Source: Paracamarosporium sp. OC-R06-R3 (Eukaryota > Ascomycota > Dothideomycetes > Pleosporales > Didymosphaeriaceae). Taken from it: a stretch of 64,000 nt of DNA. Where the stretch lies: the NCBI GenBank assembly GCA_019828545.1, contig JACVRA010000135.1:1-64000 (forward strand), read 5' to 3'. The notes beneath the pieces are model-generated. The model ran no database searches and had not been told where the DNA came from. It worked only from the letters and a program-made list of their open reading frames with translations. Shown here piece after piece: positions 1-11,460 of this stretch. A program made the translations under genes and the position numbers. Within the stretch, counting starts at the first letter, position 1. Each line of letters opens with the position of its first letter.

Positions 1-628
1 AACGTTAGGTGGTTGAGCCATTATTATTATTAATAAGACGCGTTGTAAAAAGCTGGTGGGGTGCCCACTCGCTTATACTGCCCGCTCGCTTATAAAGTAC
101 GTTACCAAAAAGGGGGGATGTTGATTGATCGCAACAAAAACAAAGGCGGGGTTCCCGAGGAGATGAACCCTGTTGGGCACAAGTACCGGTACCCTTAGGC
201 TTCAACCCAATCGTCGCCTCCACTCCCTCCCCATCATCTGAAATTACCACGAATGCATCAATTATTATTCCTATCAGCCCCCCCTTTTTTTTTATCTCTG
301 CGTACCTTTTTGTTGGCTTCGGAGGACTGCCTGGCTGATTGATTGATCGACTAGAAAGTACCGGAACATAAAAGAGAGACTGCCACCACAAGAATAAGCG
401 CCATGCCATGACGTTCATCCTGACTGATCCATGACTGTGTGCCCAGCAACGAATACGAGCAGATATTGCGATTGGGGCTTGCCATGGCAGTTTGTTTAGC
501 CGATCGCGTAAATGAACATTGAGGACTCAAGATCCAACAGATGAATCATCGCACAGCGCATGGCAATTGGTTCAAGGCAGGGCTGGGATGAAGTCATGAT
601 ACTCATGAGTTACCATGGATGCCTCGGC
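1..628. other. Intergenic stretch, no gene recognised
   Basis: Open frames here are short and resemble no family I know. There is a short (TTA)n run near 20-36 and a poly-pyrimidine run near 280-295. I see no RNA gene or repeat unit. Confidence 0.5.
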
Positions 629-1657
629 TCACGAGCAATTCTTCTCTTCCAGCCGCACCGGATGCGGCAGGTGTGAACCGTTATCCAAGCTCAGCGTGAA
701 GTTTTGGAAAAATTGTATCAAGCTCGCCTCCACGGCTTTAGAGCGGTTCCAATTAACATTCAAAACATTGCGGCTCGTGTACAGATTCAAGTTGATATTG
801 TAATGGGAATCAACCTCTTGCCCCACCAGCAATTTCCCAAAGGATTTCATCATGATGTAGTACGAAAGCACGGTGGTGTTTCTGAAGTCAAGATCGGATA
901 TAGGGACGGATACAGGGTGGAGCCAACGCGAAATGCTTACGTGTTGCGTTTGTTGGGTAGATTGGAAAGCAAAGTCAACATTGTACATAACATTGTACAA
1001 AACACACTCGGTGAGGTTGACCATGCCCCGCGGCATACCCGAAACATTAAAGTAGACAGTCGGATTGGTGAATTGCGTCATGACGAAGATGCGCGTCTCA
1101 GCAAAGGTTTCCGTTTCTGGTCCATCACGATCACCCTCGCTTCCAGGGACCCAAGATCGATAGAAAATCTTGTTGCCGCCGGAGTAGCTACCATAAAGGG
1201 AGGAGATGTTATAAGTGAAGGTGTCGTTGGCGGGGCCGCATTTCACGGCTGGGCCGTGGAATTGCAGATGGTACGTTTGATTTGGGTAGGACGGCTGTAG
1301 TGAGACGGGCTGAGCGGTCGAAGCAGTCGCATACGCTAATCTCAAAACCCGGTCGTCGATCGATAGTTGGAAGGAGTTTGTAATAGAAAGTAAGCCGTAA
1401 TCTTTTGAGTCGTACAGAGGCTGAGGGACTTGAAGCATCGTGGGCGCTGTCGTCGGCACTTGTAAAACAGATAGCGAACCAGGGGTGACGACGGCTGCAA
1501 AGGGGATAATCCTTGACCATGTATGTCAGTGTAGCCCATCAATGCAAAAACCGTGGTATGAGAAAACGTACCACGATGCGAGCGCAGTCACGACAAGTAT
1601 CGGATGCCGGAACCATAGGGGCTTCTGAACAAGCTGAGCAGATCTGACATCCATCAT
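629..1657 (-). CDS. Truncated fungal membrane-protein family member (ectodomain fragment)
   Basis: Model: exon 1 is 1572-1657 and exon 2 is 629-1511, with a 60-bp GT/AG intron at 1512-1571; the product is 322 aa. A hydrophobic segment (residues ~18-40, containing PILVVTALASWIIPFAAVV) is followed by a TPGSLSV motif and a ~270-residue region with many N-x-S/T sequons, so the bulk is probably extracellular or lumenal. The arrangement (RKPLW-like basic patch, TM, TPGxLxV, QxPQPL, then a conserved ectodomain) matches a large multi-TM family common in Dothideomycetes and often mislabelled 'formylmethionine deformylase-like'. Members I know are about 600-700 aa, with extra N-terminal TM helices and a C-terminal TM. 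Both are missing here, and the upstream DNA is A+T-rich without an in-frame continuation. Family assignment is from memory; whether it is a gene or a relic is undecided. Confidence 0.55.
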
Positions 1658-2792
1658 TCTTTTTATTTCCCAAATCTTGTACGATTCAGGTTGTTAAAAT
1701 TATAAGAGGAGTTTACTTTAAGCATTGCACTTATTTATTTAAGCATAACTAGTATAGGCTGTCTAAGCAAAGTTAGTTGTTAGCTTAGTAATGCTTTTCT
1801 CCTTACAATCTTTAAAGGTGCTGACAAGTGCTTACGGCAGCGGTATGCTAACAGCATCTGGCATTGCAGCCAATACATTGCAGGAATGATAGGGCTAATT
1901 GCATTGGTTACAAACACTTTCGAGTTATTCGCAAAATTGAGATTGCTCTGTCATCCATTTGAAGTCTTGACTGGACATCTACTGAGTTTTGTCGAGACAG
2001 CGAGAACCACTCTTCTCTAGAAATTACATAACCATCACCAGTGCTCAATATTGATATTCACAAAGACACCAAACTACCAGTAAATGTCGCAGTGTGAATC
2101 AACTCAGAATGTCACTGTGTGTTACATGTTTCGCCAAATACGGATGTTAGATCCTTTCTGACAAAATCCCGATCTATTCGGCAGCTCAAGGAGGGCTGTT
2201 AGTAGATTAACGCCTCAAATTCATACAGCCACTAAGATGGTTATGGCTAGCTTAACAAGGTCTAGGACATATTGTCTCAAAAATTCTAGTGGGTTTATTC
2301 GTGAGCATAATGAACATGCAATTTTTGGTCTCTTTCGTACCTCATGACTAATACACACCGCTTACATGTATCTCATGAATTTTGTGTCTTTCAAAAAGTG
2401 TGATTCATACTAGTCCTCATCGTTGTGAGAAATCCGACCTAAGGGAATCACTTTCAAGAGCGCCGATGGCTCCGTTGTTACCTATACACGAATATTCACT
2501 GTTATGGCTGTTCTCGCATCATTACCAATAGTAGGTAGTATTTCGTGGATGAGAATAACACATTGTGTTCGAGGATTAGCCTTCGTGATATAAAATAAAG
2601 CTAAAGATAGGAAGTCGCACCTGGCCTCTTCGGTAGTCACTGGCTTGGCCGCCCTCGGAACATCGTCAGAGCACCAACTTTTCTATACAAACCTTTGTTC
2701 GAGAGCAACAACGCACTCCCGGGATATATGTTCAGAGCCACCGCAGCTTCACCATCGGAAGTCGCACGTCGCACCGATAACATATCTGTCGA
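1658..2792. other. A+T-rich intergenic stretch, no gene seen
   Basis: No frame of useful length and no recognisable protein. The DNA is visibly richer in A+T than the flanks, which fits a decayed or RIP-mutated sequence. It also contains the promoter of the BYS1-like gene on the + strand. Confidence 0.4.
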
Positions 2793-3685
2793 ATGCAACA
2801 GTTTCCTCTTACTTTCCTCACTATGTGGCTTCAGCATTTCTTTCTCCAGATGTCATGTGCACTGCTAGCTGTCTTCAGTGTAGCGGTGTCGCAGACTTCG
2901 AACCAAGTGTCGCAAGAGTACTACAACCACGCGCAGACCTTTGCTGGAAGTCAGGTTATCGTTCCCAACGACGACCTTATCGCCAGTAAGCCCATACGTG
3001 AGATACCTGGGGCCCAAAAGAACGGCAATCTCGTCTTGGTGAATCAATGTAACTATGACATCTACATGTGGTAAGTACACAGTATGCACGACAATATCAC
3101 CGTCGCTAACTCTGAGTAGGGAGGCATGGACGGCGCACCAGGGTGACTCCATCAAGGTTCCTGCCCGCTCTGCCTTCCGAAAGGAACTCATTAGCGGCTA
3201 TCTTCTTCCTAAAAACCATAGCTGTATCGACAATTGCGGTGTGACTTATAAGATTACAAAGACCCCTCAGCTCGTCGGTGGTGGGGGCGGTAATCAAGTC
3301 CAATTCGAATTCGCTACCAAACTTGGTGTCTTATATTTCGATATCTCTTTTGTAGACTGCGTCAAAAATCTTGGAGATCACACAGGCGACGCGAGCAACT
3401 GTCCATCCTGGGCCGAAGGCATTCGCATCGACGGCCCGAAGCCGCCACACAATTATGCCTGCGAGATGGTGGAGTGCCTACCGGGCGAGATGTGCATGTA
3501 GGTTCCTGGATGACTTTCCTCGAGAACAGATTGCTAATCAAAACAGCCATGACGGAGCTGGGGCTTATTACATTGACGAGCCCAAGCCAAAATGGAATCT
3601 TAATGATCCCGTAAGAACGTGCCCGACATACCGTTTTGGAATGGAGCTGTACTTTCGCACCTGCATTCAGAACCCGGACTTATGA
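2793..3685 (+). CDS. Secreted BYS1-like (thaumatin-like) protein
   Basis: Exons 2793-3070, 3120-3497 and 3547-3685, with GT/AG introns of 49 bp each. The product is 264 aa from the first ATG, or 254 aa from the ATG at 2823, whose MWLQHFFLQMSCALLAVFSV segment is a classical signal peptide and may be the better start. After a ~40-residue spacer comes a beta-strand opening, GNLVLVNQCNYDIYMW, typical of the BYS1/antifungal-thaumatin fold. A Gly stretch, a QFEF...LYFDIS strand pair and a Cys-rich C-terminus with CPTYRFGMELYFRTC follow. BYS1-type proteins are secreted, disulfide-stabilised and often phase- or host-induced; the ligand is unknown. At least eight cysteines are visible in the mature part. 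Role in host or microbe interaction is inference. Confidence 0.8.
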
Positions 3686-4149
3686 CTTCTGCCATATTTT
3701 TACTTGCCTAATAACCATGACTTGCACCGCAAGGGGACATCATGTTCGAGTCGATACACAAATGAGTAATCGGGGATAGGATTGGAGAGCATTCAATGTC
3801 GCATGTATAGCCTTGTCTTTGTATGCATGGCATAATTCGATATACTCGTATGATAAAATATAATGATATGGTTCAGATACATAACAAAATAGTAACCCGA
3901 TGTTTCTAATTGAGATGGTGACTTCGATAGGTTGTCTTTGTCACAATCGTTATCCTTTAGTTTATAGTATTTGTGCGCAACAGTAACCTGGGCCGCGCTG
4001 TTTGGTGCTAAACCTCTTTTGCCCTTCCTGAGCAATTCATCCACCTGGATTGATAGCCTACGCATGACAATTAGACTGAAAGATCACTATCTCTTCCAAA
4101 ATGTTTAGGCACTATATCTAGCCATTGCGAGCATGAGCCTCGAGAACTA
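3686..4149. other. Convergent intergenic, A+T-rich
   Basis: Lies between the 3' ends of the BYS1-like gene (+) and the CocE-type hydrolase (-). It presumably carries both 3' untranslated regions. No other structure seen. Confidence 0.5.
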
Positions 4150-5868
4150 TCAAGGAAAAACCAACTTTGAAGCTTTCGCGGGATCGTGAAAAACAGTATG
4201 TTTCACTGCTTGCATCTCACTACTTGTGTTATCCAGGTCCTTAACACCTAGATTTCTTGCATAGTGTGGATGCGAGCCTCCTGCAATCAGAAGTCTGACG
4301 CGCTTCCCCTTTCTAAATCTATGCGCACACCAAGAAAGAGGCAGCGTGATCGGCTGTGATCCACGGTCGGGGTCCAGTCTTTGGTAGCTCTCAGATATGT
4401 TGTGAGACCTTCCCTTATCGTTCACTTCGCTGATGCGTATGAACAGATCAGCATAGGAAATATCGGTTGCATGATTGAGCTCGACCGTTGGCCTGCCAAT
4501 CATTTCGACATCCTCATTCAGGGGCTCAGTGGTAAAGACTAGCACGTCTGGGCGATCCGCTAGTATTGTATCATCAGCCTTTCCTCCATCTGAGCCGAGT
4601 TTGTTACCCCCCACGGTAGGTGTTGGGTTATGAGGATCAAAGACGAAACTCGAGGATCCAGATCCCTCAATTTCTGTACTAGAACTGAGTCTGTTGCCTC
4701 CATGGAGATACAAAGTGTACGAGCTAGAGGACGGGGGGAAGTCGGCTGTGTATCGCCATTCCTCTGCACCAGTAACATAGTATTGCATAGGAGCTTTGCG
4801 ATCTGTCTTGCCTCGCTTAGCAAGATGCTCATCCAGCCAGGCTAGCGAATCTCGATTTGCCTCCATGTTGAGACATGAGGCATTGTGCGACCAGTTCCCT
4901 ACTGTAAACGCAACGTCGCAACCACGTTCTCGCAATCGGAAGTATTGTTCGAAAGACTGGTCTTGAAAAAGATCATACCACCCACTGATTAGCAACACTG
5001 GAATGTTAGCTCGCTCAAGAGCTTCATCCAGATTCATCGAAGTATAACAGTCGTGGTTAGGGTTTGGTATTTTGATCCAGTTCTGTAGCCAATCTGCCGT
5101 TCCCTTGAACGCAGCCTCGGCGGTCTGAGCTAGGGGGATGCCATCTAATACATGGCGGAACCTTTTTGGCTGCAGTATCATCCTCAAAAGATGGTATGGC
5201 TCTTCTTGGGTTGTGACATGACCTGCCCATGCAACCAAATCCATGTTCATGGCACCTGTTCCCCATATTACGCGTTGGAAGTTATGCGGGCCAACCGCGA
5301 TGATTGCTGCAACCATATCACGTGGAGGATCCATAAGTAACGCCCACTGGTTGTAACCTAGATAGGAGGGCCCAATTGTTGCAAATGTGCCTGTGTACCA
5401 CTCTTGCTTTCGCATCCACTCCACGACTGCTTTTCCATCTTCGATTTCGTTACGAAAAGGGTCGAAATTCCCCCCAGAGCCAAAACCACCACGGCAGCTA
5501 ACGTATAGTATCTGGTAGCCGCGAGCCGCAAAGATCCGAGCAGTAACACCAGTGATGGGTAGATCGCGGCCGTAAGGCGAGCGGACAAGAGCCGTTCCGG
5601 CAGGCTTGGCGCCATTGGCAAGAATAGGCTGATACAAATCTGCTGCGAGTTCGATGCGCGAAAGATCCTCGTGTATGGGGATGCGCAGCGGCTGAACTTT
5701 GTAGTTGCACGTTTCCGTGGGGAGGCCGTATTGCCAGCCTATGAGACGATCGATGAGGGAACCGATAAAGCCGCGTGTCCATGCCGGCTCAGTGTTTGCC
5801 GTGCTCGTCATAACTGATATAGCAGGCGGTCTTGCTTTGATGGAAAATTGATATTCGGCGGGGTTCAA
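4150..5868 (-). CDS. CocE/NonD-family alpha/beta hydrolase (peptidase S15-like)
   Basis: Single exon, 572 aa. The catalytic triad of the CocE/X-Pro dipeptidyl-peptidase superfamily is readable: nucleophile Ser168 in GPSYLGY, Asp299 in ISGWYDLFQ and His328 in VGNWSHNA. A cap segment sits between strands. The C-terminal beta-sandwich (about 390-572) includes DRPDVLVFTTEPL and SWCAHRFRKGKRVRL, typical of the jelly-roll half of these enzymes. Members hydrolyse esters or acyl-peptide substrates, and bacterial relatives include cocaine esterase and glutaryl acylases; the substrate here cannot be read from sequence. No signal peptide is obvious, so it is probably intracellular. An in-frame second Met (residue 20) is an alternative start. 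Confidence 0.87.
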   Translation of the reverse strand: MNPAEYQFSIKARPPAISVMTSTANTEPAWTRGFIGSLIDRLIGWQYGLPTETCNYKVQPLRIPIHEDLSRIELAADLYQPILANGAKPAGTALVRSPYGRDLPITGVTARIFAARGYQILYVSCRGGFGSGGNFDPFRNEIEDGKAVVEWMRKQEWYTGTFATIGPSYLGYNQWALLMDPPRDMVAAIIAVGPHNFQRVIWGTGAMNMDLVAWAGHVTTQEEPYHLLRMILQPKRFRHVLDGIPLAQTAEAAFKGTADWLQNWIKIPNPNHDCYTSMNLDEALERANIPVLLISGWYDLFQDQSFEQYFRLRERGCDVAFTVGNWSHNASCLNMEANRDSLAWLDEHLAKRGKTDRKAPMQYYVTGAEEWRYTADFPPSSSSYTLYLHGGNRLSSSTEIEGSGSSSFVFDPHNPTPTVGGNKLGSDGGKADDTILADRPDVLVFTTEPLNEDVEMIGRPTVELNHATDISYADLFIRISEVNDKGRSHNISESYQRLDPDRGSQPITLPLSWCAHRFRKGKRVRLLIAGGSHPHYARNLGVKDLDNTSSEMQAVKHTVFHDPAKASKLVFP

Positions 5869-7208
5869 TGTTCTGATACAAATAGGGATTTAGCAGCTTG
5901 TCACTGCGTGTTACAAGAGGGGCAGTGTGTTTCTCGGAAAAGCCGGATTGAGTTGTTGACGCTCAACAATACACAATCGACGACTAGCGGTCTTTTGGAC
6001 ACCGTACAACGTATCGGAGCGTACAGCACGACATCAAAGAAAGAGATTTACTGGCGTCAGAAGCCCTGTGTGCAAAGCAATATTGGAGGTAAGAGGCACA
6101 GAAAGTAACCATGCCGCAAAGCGAGCAGGCCAGTGGGGTTCTTGTATGTAACGCTTACGAGAAAGCTCGGTTCGAAGCTTTTGCTCGACTCAGGTAGCGC
6201 ATGCGGGGTACAATATAGTACTCAGCCACGACACAGCGTCACATACAGATGGTATGTTTGTTTTGGAAGCTAGACACAAAAATACCAAAATTGAGCATTC
6301 TAAGATTAGATTTTAGCTGAAACTTAACATTGGGACGGCTGTGTTAAACGGACGAGCGCGGGATGCGACAGGGAATGACACTCGGGAACGAGCTTCTAGA
6401 TGAGCTACATTTTCCTAACCGAACATAGTACAAACACTCTTAGTTAAGCGGCTGTAGTTCGCGTATTTGCCGCGGAACCGTTCACGGCAAATTTACTTGA
6501 CGACTCGAGAACGAATTCTCCATGACAAAATCCTCTGGACCGAACATATGAGCATATTTGCATGGTAGCATCTTGGTATCTAAGGAATGGTTTGGAAGGG
6601 AAGTCATGGCGTCAAATGCGAGACAGTGTCATTCTGTAGCCAAAGAAAGACGGAAGCTCAGGGAACAGCTATCCTTGAAACAGCTTACAGAAAGGTGAAG
6701 TTTTCAGGGTCGATTGGGTCTCGAATCGGCCAGAGATTTTGCACAAACCTCAACCTGGGGAAATTTGTCATGACTTTAACAATATCTAGAGAAATGAAAC
6801 TTCATCATATCACAAGACTTCACTTACCAGATGATATTTAATGAGCATGTATCCGCCCACACTCGTTAACAAGGTCACCAAGCTACCTAAAATGCATGTA
6901 GTAAGTACAGTCAATGATAACCAATGTTATTCTCGTGTTTCAGTATTGAAAGAGGTACGTAGACACACCTAACACTCGTGAGGCGATACTAAGATAAGCC
7001 GACCGCAACGTTGTGCTACCAACTTCAGGCAACGGCAACATGCATGAAGGAGAAAGAGGAACAAGAGATAGCAGAACATAGCCCCGCATAGCGTTACACT
7101 AGCTTTGTGTGAACCACGAGAATTTAGTCGAGACAAGTAAGCTAAGAAACGGATGAGAGCGCTAGATGTTGCTTCTTCACCACTCCATGCTAATGCTTTA
7201 CTTGCACT
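5869..7208. other. Intergenic, no gene recognised
   Basis: This contains the 5' region of the CocE-type gene and the 3' region of the GT2 gene, both on the minus strand. Short open frames near 5848-6108 and 6587-6841 have no family resemblance and were not accepted. Confidence 0.45.
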
Positions 7209-8807
7209 CTACTCTTTCTTTGCTTTGGCATCTGTCACGGGAAGTTTCCTACCAGTCCAGTCCAAGTTCCAGAATGTGAAAGCCGTCCGGATTTTCAAGA
7301 GTGAGTGACCATAGATGAAGAGTGCCCAGGCCGGAACAGGGAAGAAATAAAGAAAGAAATCTTGCGGGTACTTCCAGAACCAAGGCAAGGTCTTTACAAG
7401 CTTCGTTGCCCAGATGAATCCGACCAGTCCAGTCAGTAGTGCAATACGGTGCTCAGACTCATGGTAGTATTTTGTAAGCGTAAGTGTACCAACCATCATA
7501 GGGTCCCAGACTAGCGCGGCATTGTACAGCCATGGGAAGAAGGTTGTCCAGACAGTCAAAGGCCACCTCCACCACACTGTACGATCAATGAAGCAGATCT
7601 GAGGGTTTTGACGGTATGTGGTACGGCTCCAACGCAGGCATTGGTCTCGGAACCGCCTACCGCCTTGTTTACCCAGTACCGTGGTGATGGTCGTTTCCTC
7701 TGTGTGTTGAAACTTAACGTCCCAGCCGTGGTTGATAATCCAACGAGTCAGAAACACGTCATCATCCACATTGATAGGGCCTTTCCCACCTCCTGGCAAC
7801 CAGGGGGAAAGATGCTCGTTCAAAAACGCGTGCTGAAAGTCTTTGTCCTGAACGATTTGCGAGCGAACGAGGAAGGTACGACCAGAAACACAAAAGGCAC
7901 CGCCGTCAGCCGAATTGGTGGCACGGGTCTCGAAGTTGTGTCGAATGAGGTATGCGGCGCCGATAGCGTTCCAGAAGCCAGACCAATAGCGATTCCAACA
8001 ATTGGTGAGCCAAGAGAGAGAAGGATCCGAGTCGGGACGTGGAAGTCGCTTTACCCACTTGCGTGTACCCACGATACCTACCTTGTTCTTTGCGAAGGCC
8101 GGGAGAGTCGCGGAGAGGAACTTGGGATGCCAGATAACTGTATCGTCTACAGAAGCAATCAATGAAGTCTCTACCTGTTTCAGGGGCAATACAAACTGCT
8201 TCCGCTTGTTCGCAGCAGTAGCAGAAATGACCTGGATGTCAGCATGGTTGGCGAGTGGCGCAAGGCTCCGCTCCACCTGGTACGTGGAGGTTCCATTTTC
8301 AAGAGCAGTCATGATACCAGGTAGCACGGCCTGAACTTTGTTCTTCTCGTTCTCTGTTGCAGTACTGAATATGACACGTGTGGGTTGGCTGTATAGAATT
8401 CCACTCACCATTTCAGCGAACACATCGTTGCCCTCCGGGCCAAGTGTCGGCACAATGACAGTGCAATCAGTGGATGAAAGAGTGAAGTCATCGGGTGCCA
8501 CGGCCGGCGTGTACCTGAAGTAGAAAAATATATTTACAGCGGTTTTGTAGTATCGGAAGACGATGAGGAAAGCGAACCAGACCAGGAACGGGTCACGGTG
8601 GGTGTCCGCAATTTTCGCTGTGGTTAAGAACAAGATAGCCAACCAAAGGTGGCCGAACAACAAGATAGATGTTGCGAGTGATGGCTTCTCCATGCGCCTG
8701 CGGTAGTCGAAAACCAAAAAGAGAACCCAGAGGAACATAGTCCCGAAGATGATAGCTGCGAACGTAACGTTCCAGCCACCCACGAAGGGATTGTAAGTAC
8801 TTGCCAT
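7209..8807 (-). CDS. Processive GT2 glycosyltransferase (Cps1/hyaluronan-synthase-like)
   Basis: Single exon, 532 aa. Three N-terminal hydrophobic segments (roughly 14-34, 45-63 and 72-96) precede a GT-A domain. The domain holds IVPTLGPEGN, the first acidic motif ASVDDTVIWHP (Asp221-222), the second VDDDVF (Asp348-350) and the Q389-C-L-R-W393 product-binding motif (QxxRW). Several C-terminal TM segments follow and probably form the extrusion channel. This matches fungal Cps1/GT2 polysaccharide synthases; the Zymoseptoria/Fusarium member of this family is needed for hyphal extension on solid surfaces (established for the family). Location is the plasma membrane. The polymer made is unknown. 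About 2.65 kb of non-coding DNA separates its start from the divergent hydrolase gene. Confidence 0.9.
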   Translation of the reverse strand: MASTYNPFVGGWNVTFAAIIFGTMFLWVLFLVFDYRRRMEKPSLATSILLFGHLWLAILFLTTAKIADTHRDPFLVWFAFLIVFRYYKTAVNIFFYFRYTPAVAPDDFTLSSTDCTVIVPTLGPEGNDVFAEMVSGILYSQPTRVIFSTATENEKNKVQAVLPGIMTALENGTSTYQVERSLAPLANHADIQVISATAANKRKQFVLPLKQVETSLIASVDDTVIWHPKFLSATLPAFAKNKVGIVGTRKWVKRLPRPDSDPSLSWLTNCWNRYWSGFWNAIGAAYLIRHNFETRATNSADGGAFCVSGRTFLVRSQIVQDKDFQHAFLNEHLSPWLPGGGKGPINVDDDVFLTRWIINHGWDVKFQHTEETTITTVLGKQGGRRFRDQCLRWSRTTYRQNPQICFIDRTVWWRWPLTVWTTFFPWLYNAALVWDPMMVGTLTLTKYYHESEHRIALLTGLVGFIWATKLVKTLPWFWKYPQDFFLYFFPVPAWALFIYGHSLLKIRTAFTFWNLDWTGRKLPVTDAKAKKE

Positions 8808-11460
8808 AGCTGTGCGTGTTGGTGCTACGGCAAACCTGAGTAGGTGTTTTGTTGTTCCAGTTACAGTTGAGACATCAGTTTAGTTTCCAAGTTTATAGCT
8901 AGATGGCTCATATACCCTCAAGCGCGACTTTAACGAGTATTGTGAATACACATAGTAAACGAATATAGTTGTCGCACACTATACGTCCTTTCATAGAATT
9001 TACTTATCACAGTCATATGTATACATTGTGCAAACCCAACCTCTATGTCACGTAATATATCGTGAGAGATACTTTCTGGTATCGCAAACTTCGTTCGCAA
9101 GGCTTCCGATTGCGTGCACTTGGAATTGATAACGATGTGCCGAATCCGTGGGAATTGATCGGGGCTATTGAATATTCTTGTCACTTTGAAAGAAGCGGGT
9201 AACTGCCCGTGAGTGATATCTGTTTGATGATTGGAGTATGCATGTTTAAAAACAAGTATAACCCTGTGGTTTAAAAGTGCTGTGCGGTTCTAGGGGATAA
9301 AAACCAGGGGGGAAGCATAAAGCGTACAATAGGTGCGCATACAGCATACTGAGAAGCTTCCGGGCTGCATGTCGTGTGAGGAAATTAGGAGCTTTAGTGA
9401 AAGATAACCCCCATCTTAGGACAAAGTAAGAAATCGAGACGTTTAGATAAGCGTAGATGGTAAAGAAGGGTGGAATTGACCCAGGACTCCAAGGAGGTAA
9501 GTCAAGATTGAGCCGCCACAAACTATACTTCAGCATCAGTACCTTCGATAAGACGCATTGGCAACCGAGGACGAACAATGCATACATTCTTCGTCACCAT
9601 TATCAAAATCGAAGGCGCTGAAATCGGTACTCTCATTAGTGCAGTCCAAATCGCTTGAAATACCGACCAGAGTTCTGAATTCTTCCACCATTACGAGCGG
9701 TCCAAATCCAATAGCAAGCTGACGCTCCTATTCTCCTTGCAGTCTGTAATGATTGTACGTATAGCCAATGTCGCTCGGTCGTCGCGGCTCTTCCGGTTAG
9801 CCAATGCGATAAAACATTTTCTCTCAGCTCGAGCGCCAGAACGATATTGCTGTCTTGCCAATTCAGAGATATTCCTAGATCTTGACGGTAGACTTGCACT
9901 TATGCACATGTAGGAATACCACTTTTTGCTGTCCGTGAAGTGCAAGTTGATCAATTTTTGGGTGGCAGTGACGAAGTAGAGGGGTTTGCATTGCAGTGCC
10001 GCCTTGTAGAGATAGGACTGGCTGGATGCTTGACCACTGGTACGGCGAAAAGCCGAAAGGGGATCCCTTAGTATAGTATAGAACGATTGATCGGCTCTCG
10101 CGAGGATGAACATCTCGTTTGAATAGTAAGATCATCACAGAATATCGCTTCTTTAGAGTTGGTCTAAGCAAATGGTGCCTGCAATGGGAGGGTATTGTGT
10201 CCGTTGATAGGATAGTTGATATCCAGATCCATCGGGTCTGAGAGTAGCTGTCCAATCTCGATGGAGCCAGAGGCTACAGGTGCTGGTAGGAGAATTGCAG
10301 TAACCTTGGCGATTATGGCGAGATGTCAGAATGATAAGGAAAATGTAACAAAGGCCACATTAGCTGGGAGAGCAGCCAGATGTATCATCTTGACGTTCGG
10401 AAATATAAGCATTGGGATACGTTTCGTGCAACATTGGATGGGAAGGTACATCAAGCTTCTGCTATGTATTAGGAAATGCAAAGTTCGACAGCCACAGGCT
10501 TGTGGCAGCCATTGCACCATATCAAGATTGCTCGTGAGAAAAATCCGCAGACTTCAGCTACAGAACAATTTCCTAGCTGACTGACACGATGAGAGCATTT
10601 CTGAAAACACTCCCAAAGTCTTGCTTCTGAATGCTCCATAGAAGTTTCTCTCGCAAATGAATCACTCAACTATCCGACCTTGCAAGGGTACATGTTGCCC
10701 AGGTACGTTGAGAAGGAATTGCCTAAATTTCTAATCAGTTAAGATGCTCTGACATGCTCCGGCGTCAGAAACCATGACATTGTTTCCCAGGTCAGCACTG
10801 GACAAGCCTTGGACACTAGTCAGGCTGATGACTGTACTTGAATCTTCGCATTCAGCGTATTCCATGGACGTATTCGCAATGGTTCGGACGTGCCAGAAGA
10901 GAAGCTCCATCGACCGTGAATACGCATCCCGTACGTAAACGAGCCTAAACGATGGGTGGGTCCTCAGGTGTAGGGCCGATGTCAATCCCACGTCTATTAG
11001 CGCTGGCTGACGACTAGGCGGACTCGGCCTCACGCAGAAGCAAAACAGTGCAGTGTAGCAGAGCAGGAGAAATCGAGGCTTGATGAAGGAGCAGCGTGAA
11101 TGGGAGTGGCACCGGGAGAATGGATACAGGTGGGGACGAAACGGTCGACTTGGCGTTTCTTGTTCTGTGGCGCGGGTCGTGGGTCGCAACTGCCACACTT
11201 CATCATCGACGCCTTCTGCGACGGATGACGGAAGGCGCAACATCCGGGCTAGCTTGCCCATGGCTGACCTCCACCATGGCTCCGTCGCTCGCCATGTCGA
11301 TGTCGGCACACGCTCGATGGGCCTTGTCTGGGATCGGCCAGCTTACGGGAGCGCGCGGATACACAGACAGACACTGCCACCGCGACTGAACCCACATTGA
11401 GCCTGCGCCGGGGTTTCGCTCAATGCGACCTTTCCTCCCTCACCAGCCCACAACGACACA
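8808..11460. other. Long divergent intergenic region, no gene seen
   Basis: This 2.65-kb gap lies between two divergently transcribed genes (GT2 on -, LCAT-like hydrolase on +). Frames of 60-190 codons occur at 9246-9587, 9636-10255 and 10731-11309 on the minus strand. They lack recognisable domains, splice continuation or coding-like composition. The last ~400 bp before 11461 are richer in G+C and probably hold the hydrolase promoter and 5' leader. Confidence 0.4.

Noticed and set aside
10731..11309. 192-codon minus-strand frame upstream of the LCAT-like gene.
   Set aside because: Composition follows the CT-rich promoter; no signal, domain or homology recognised.
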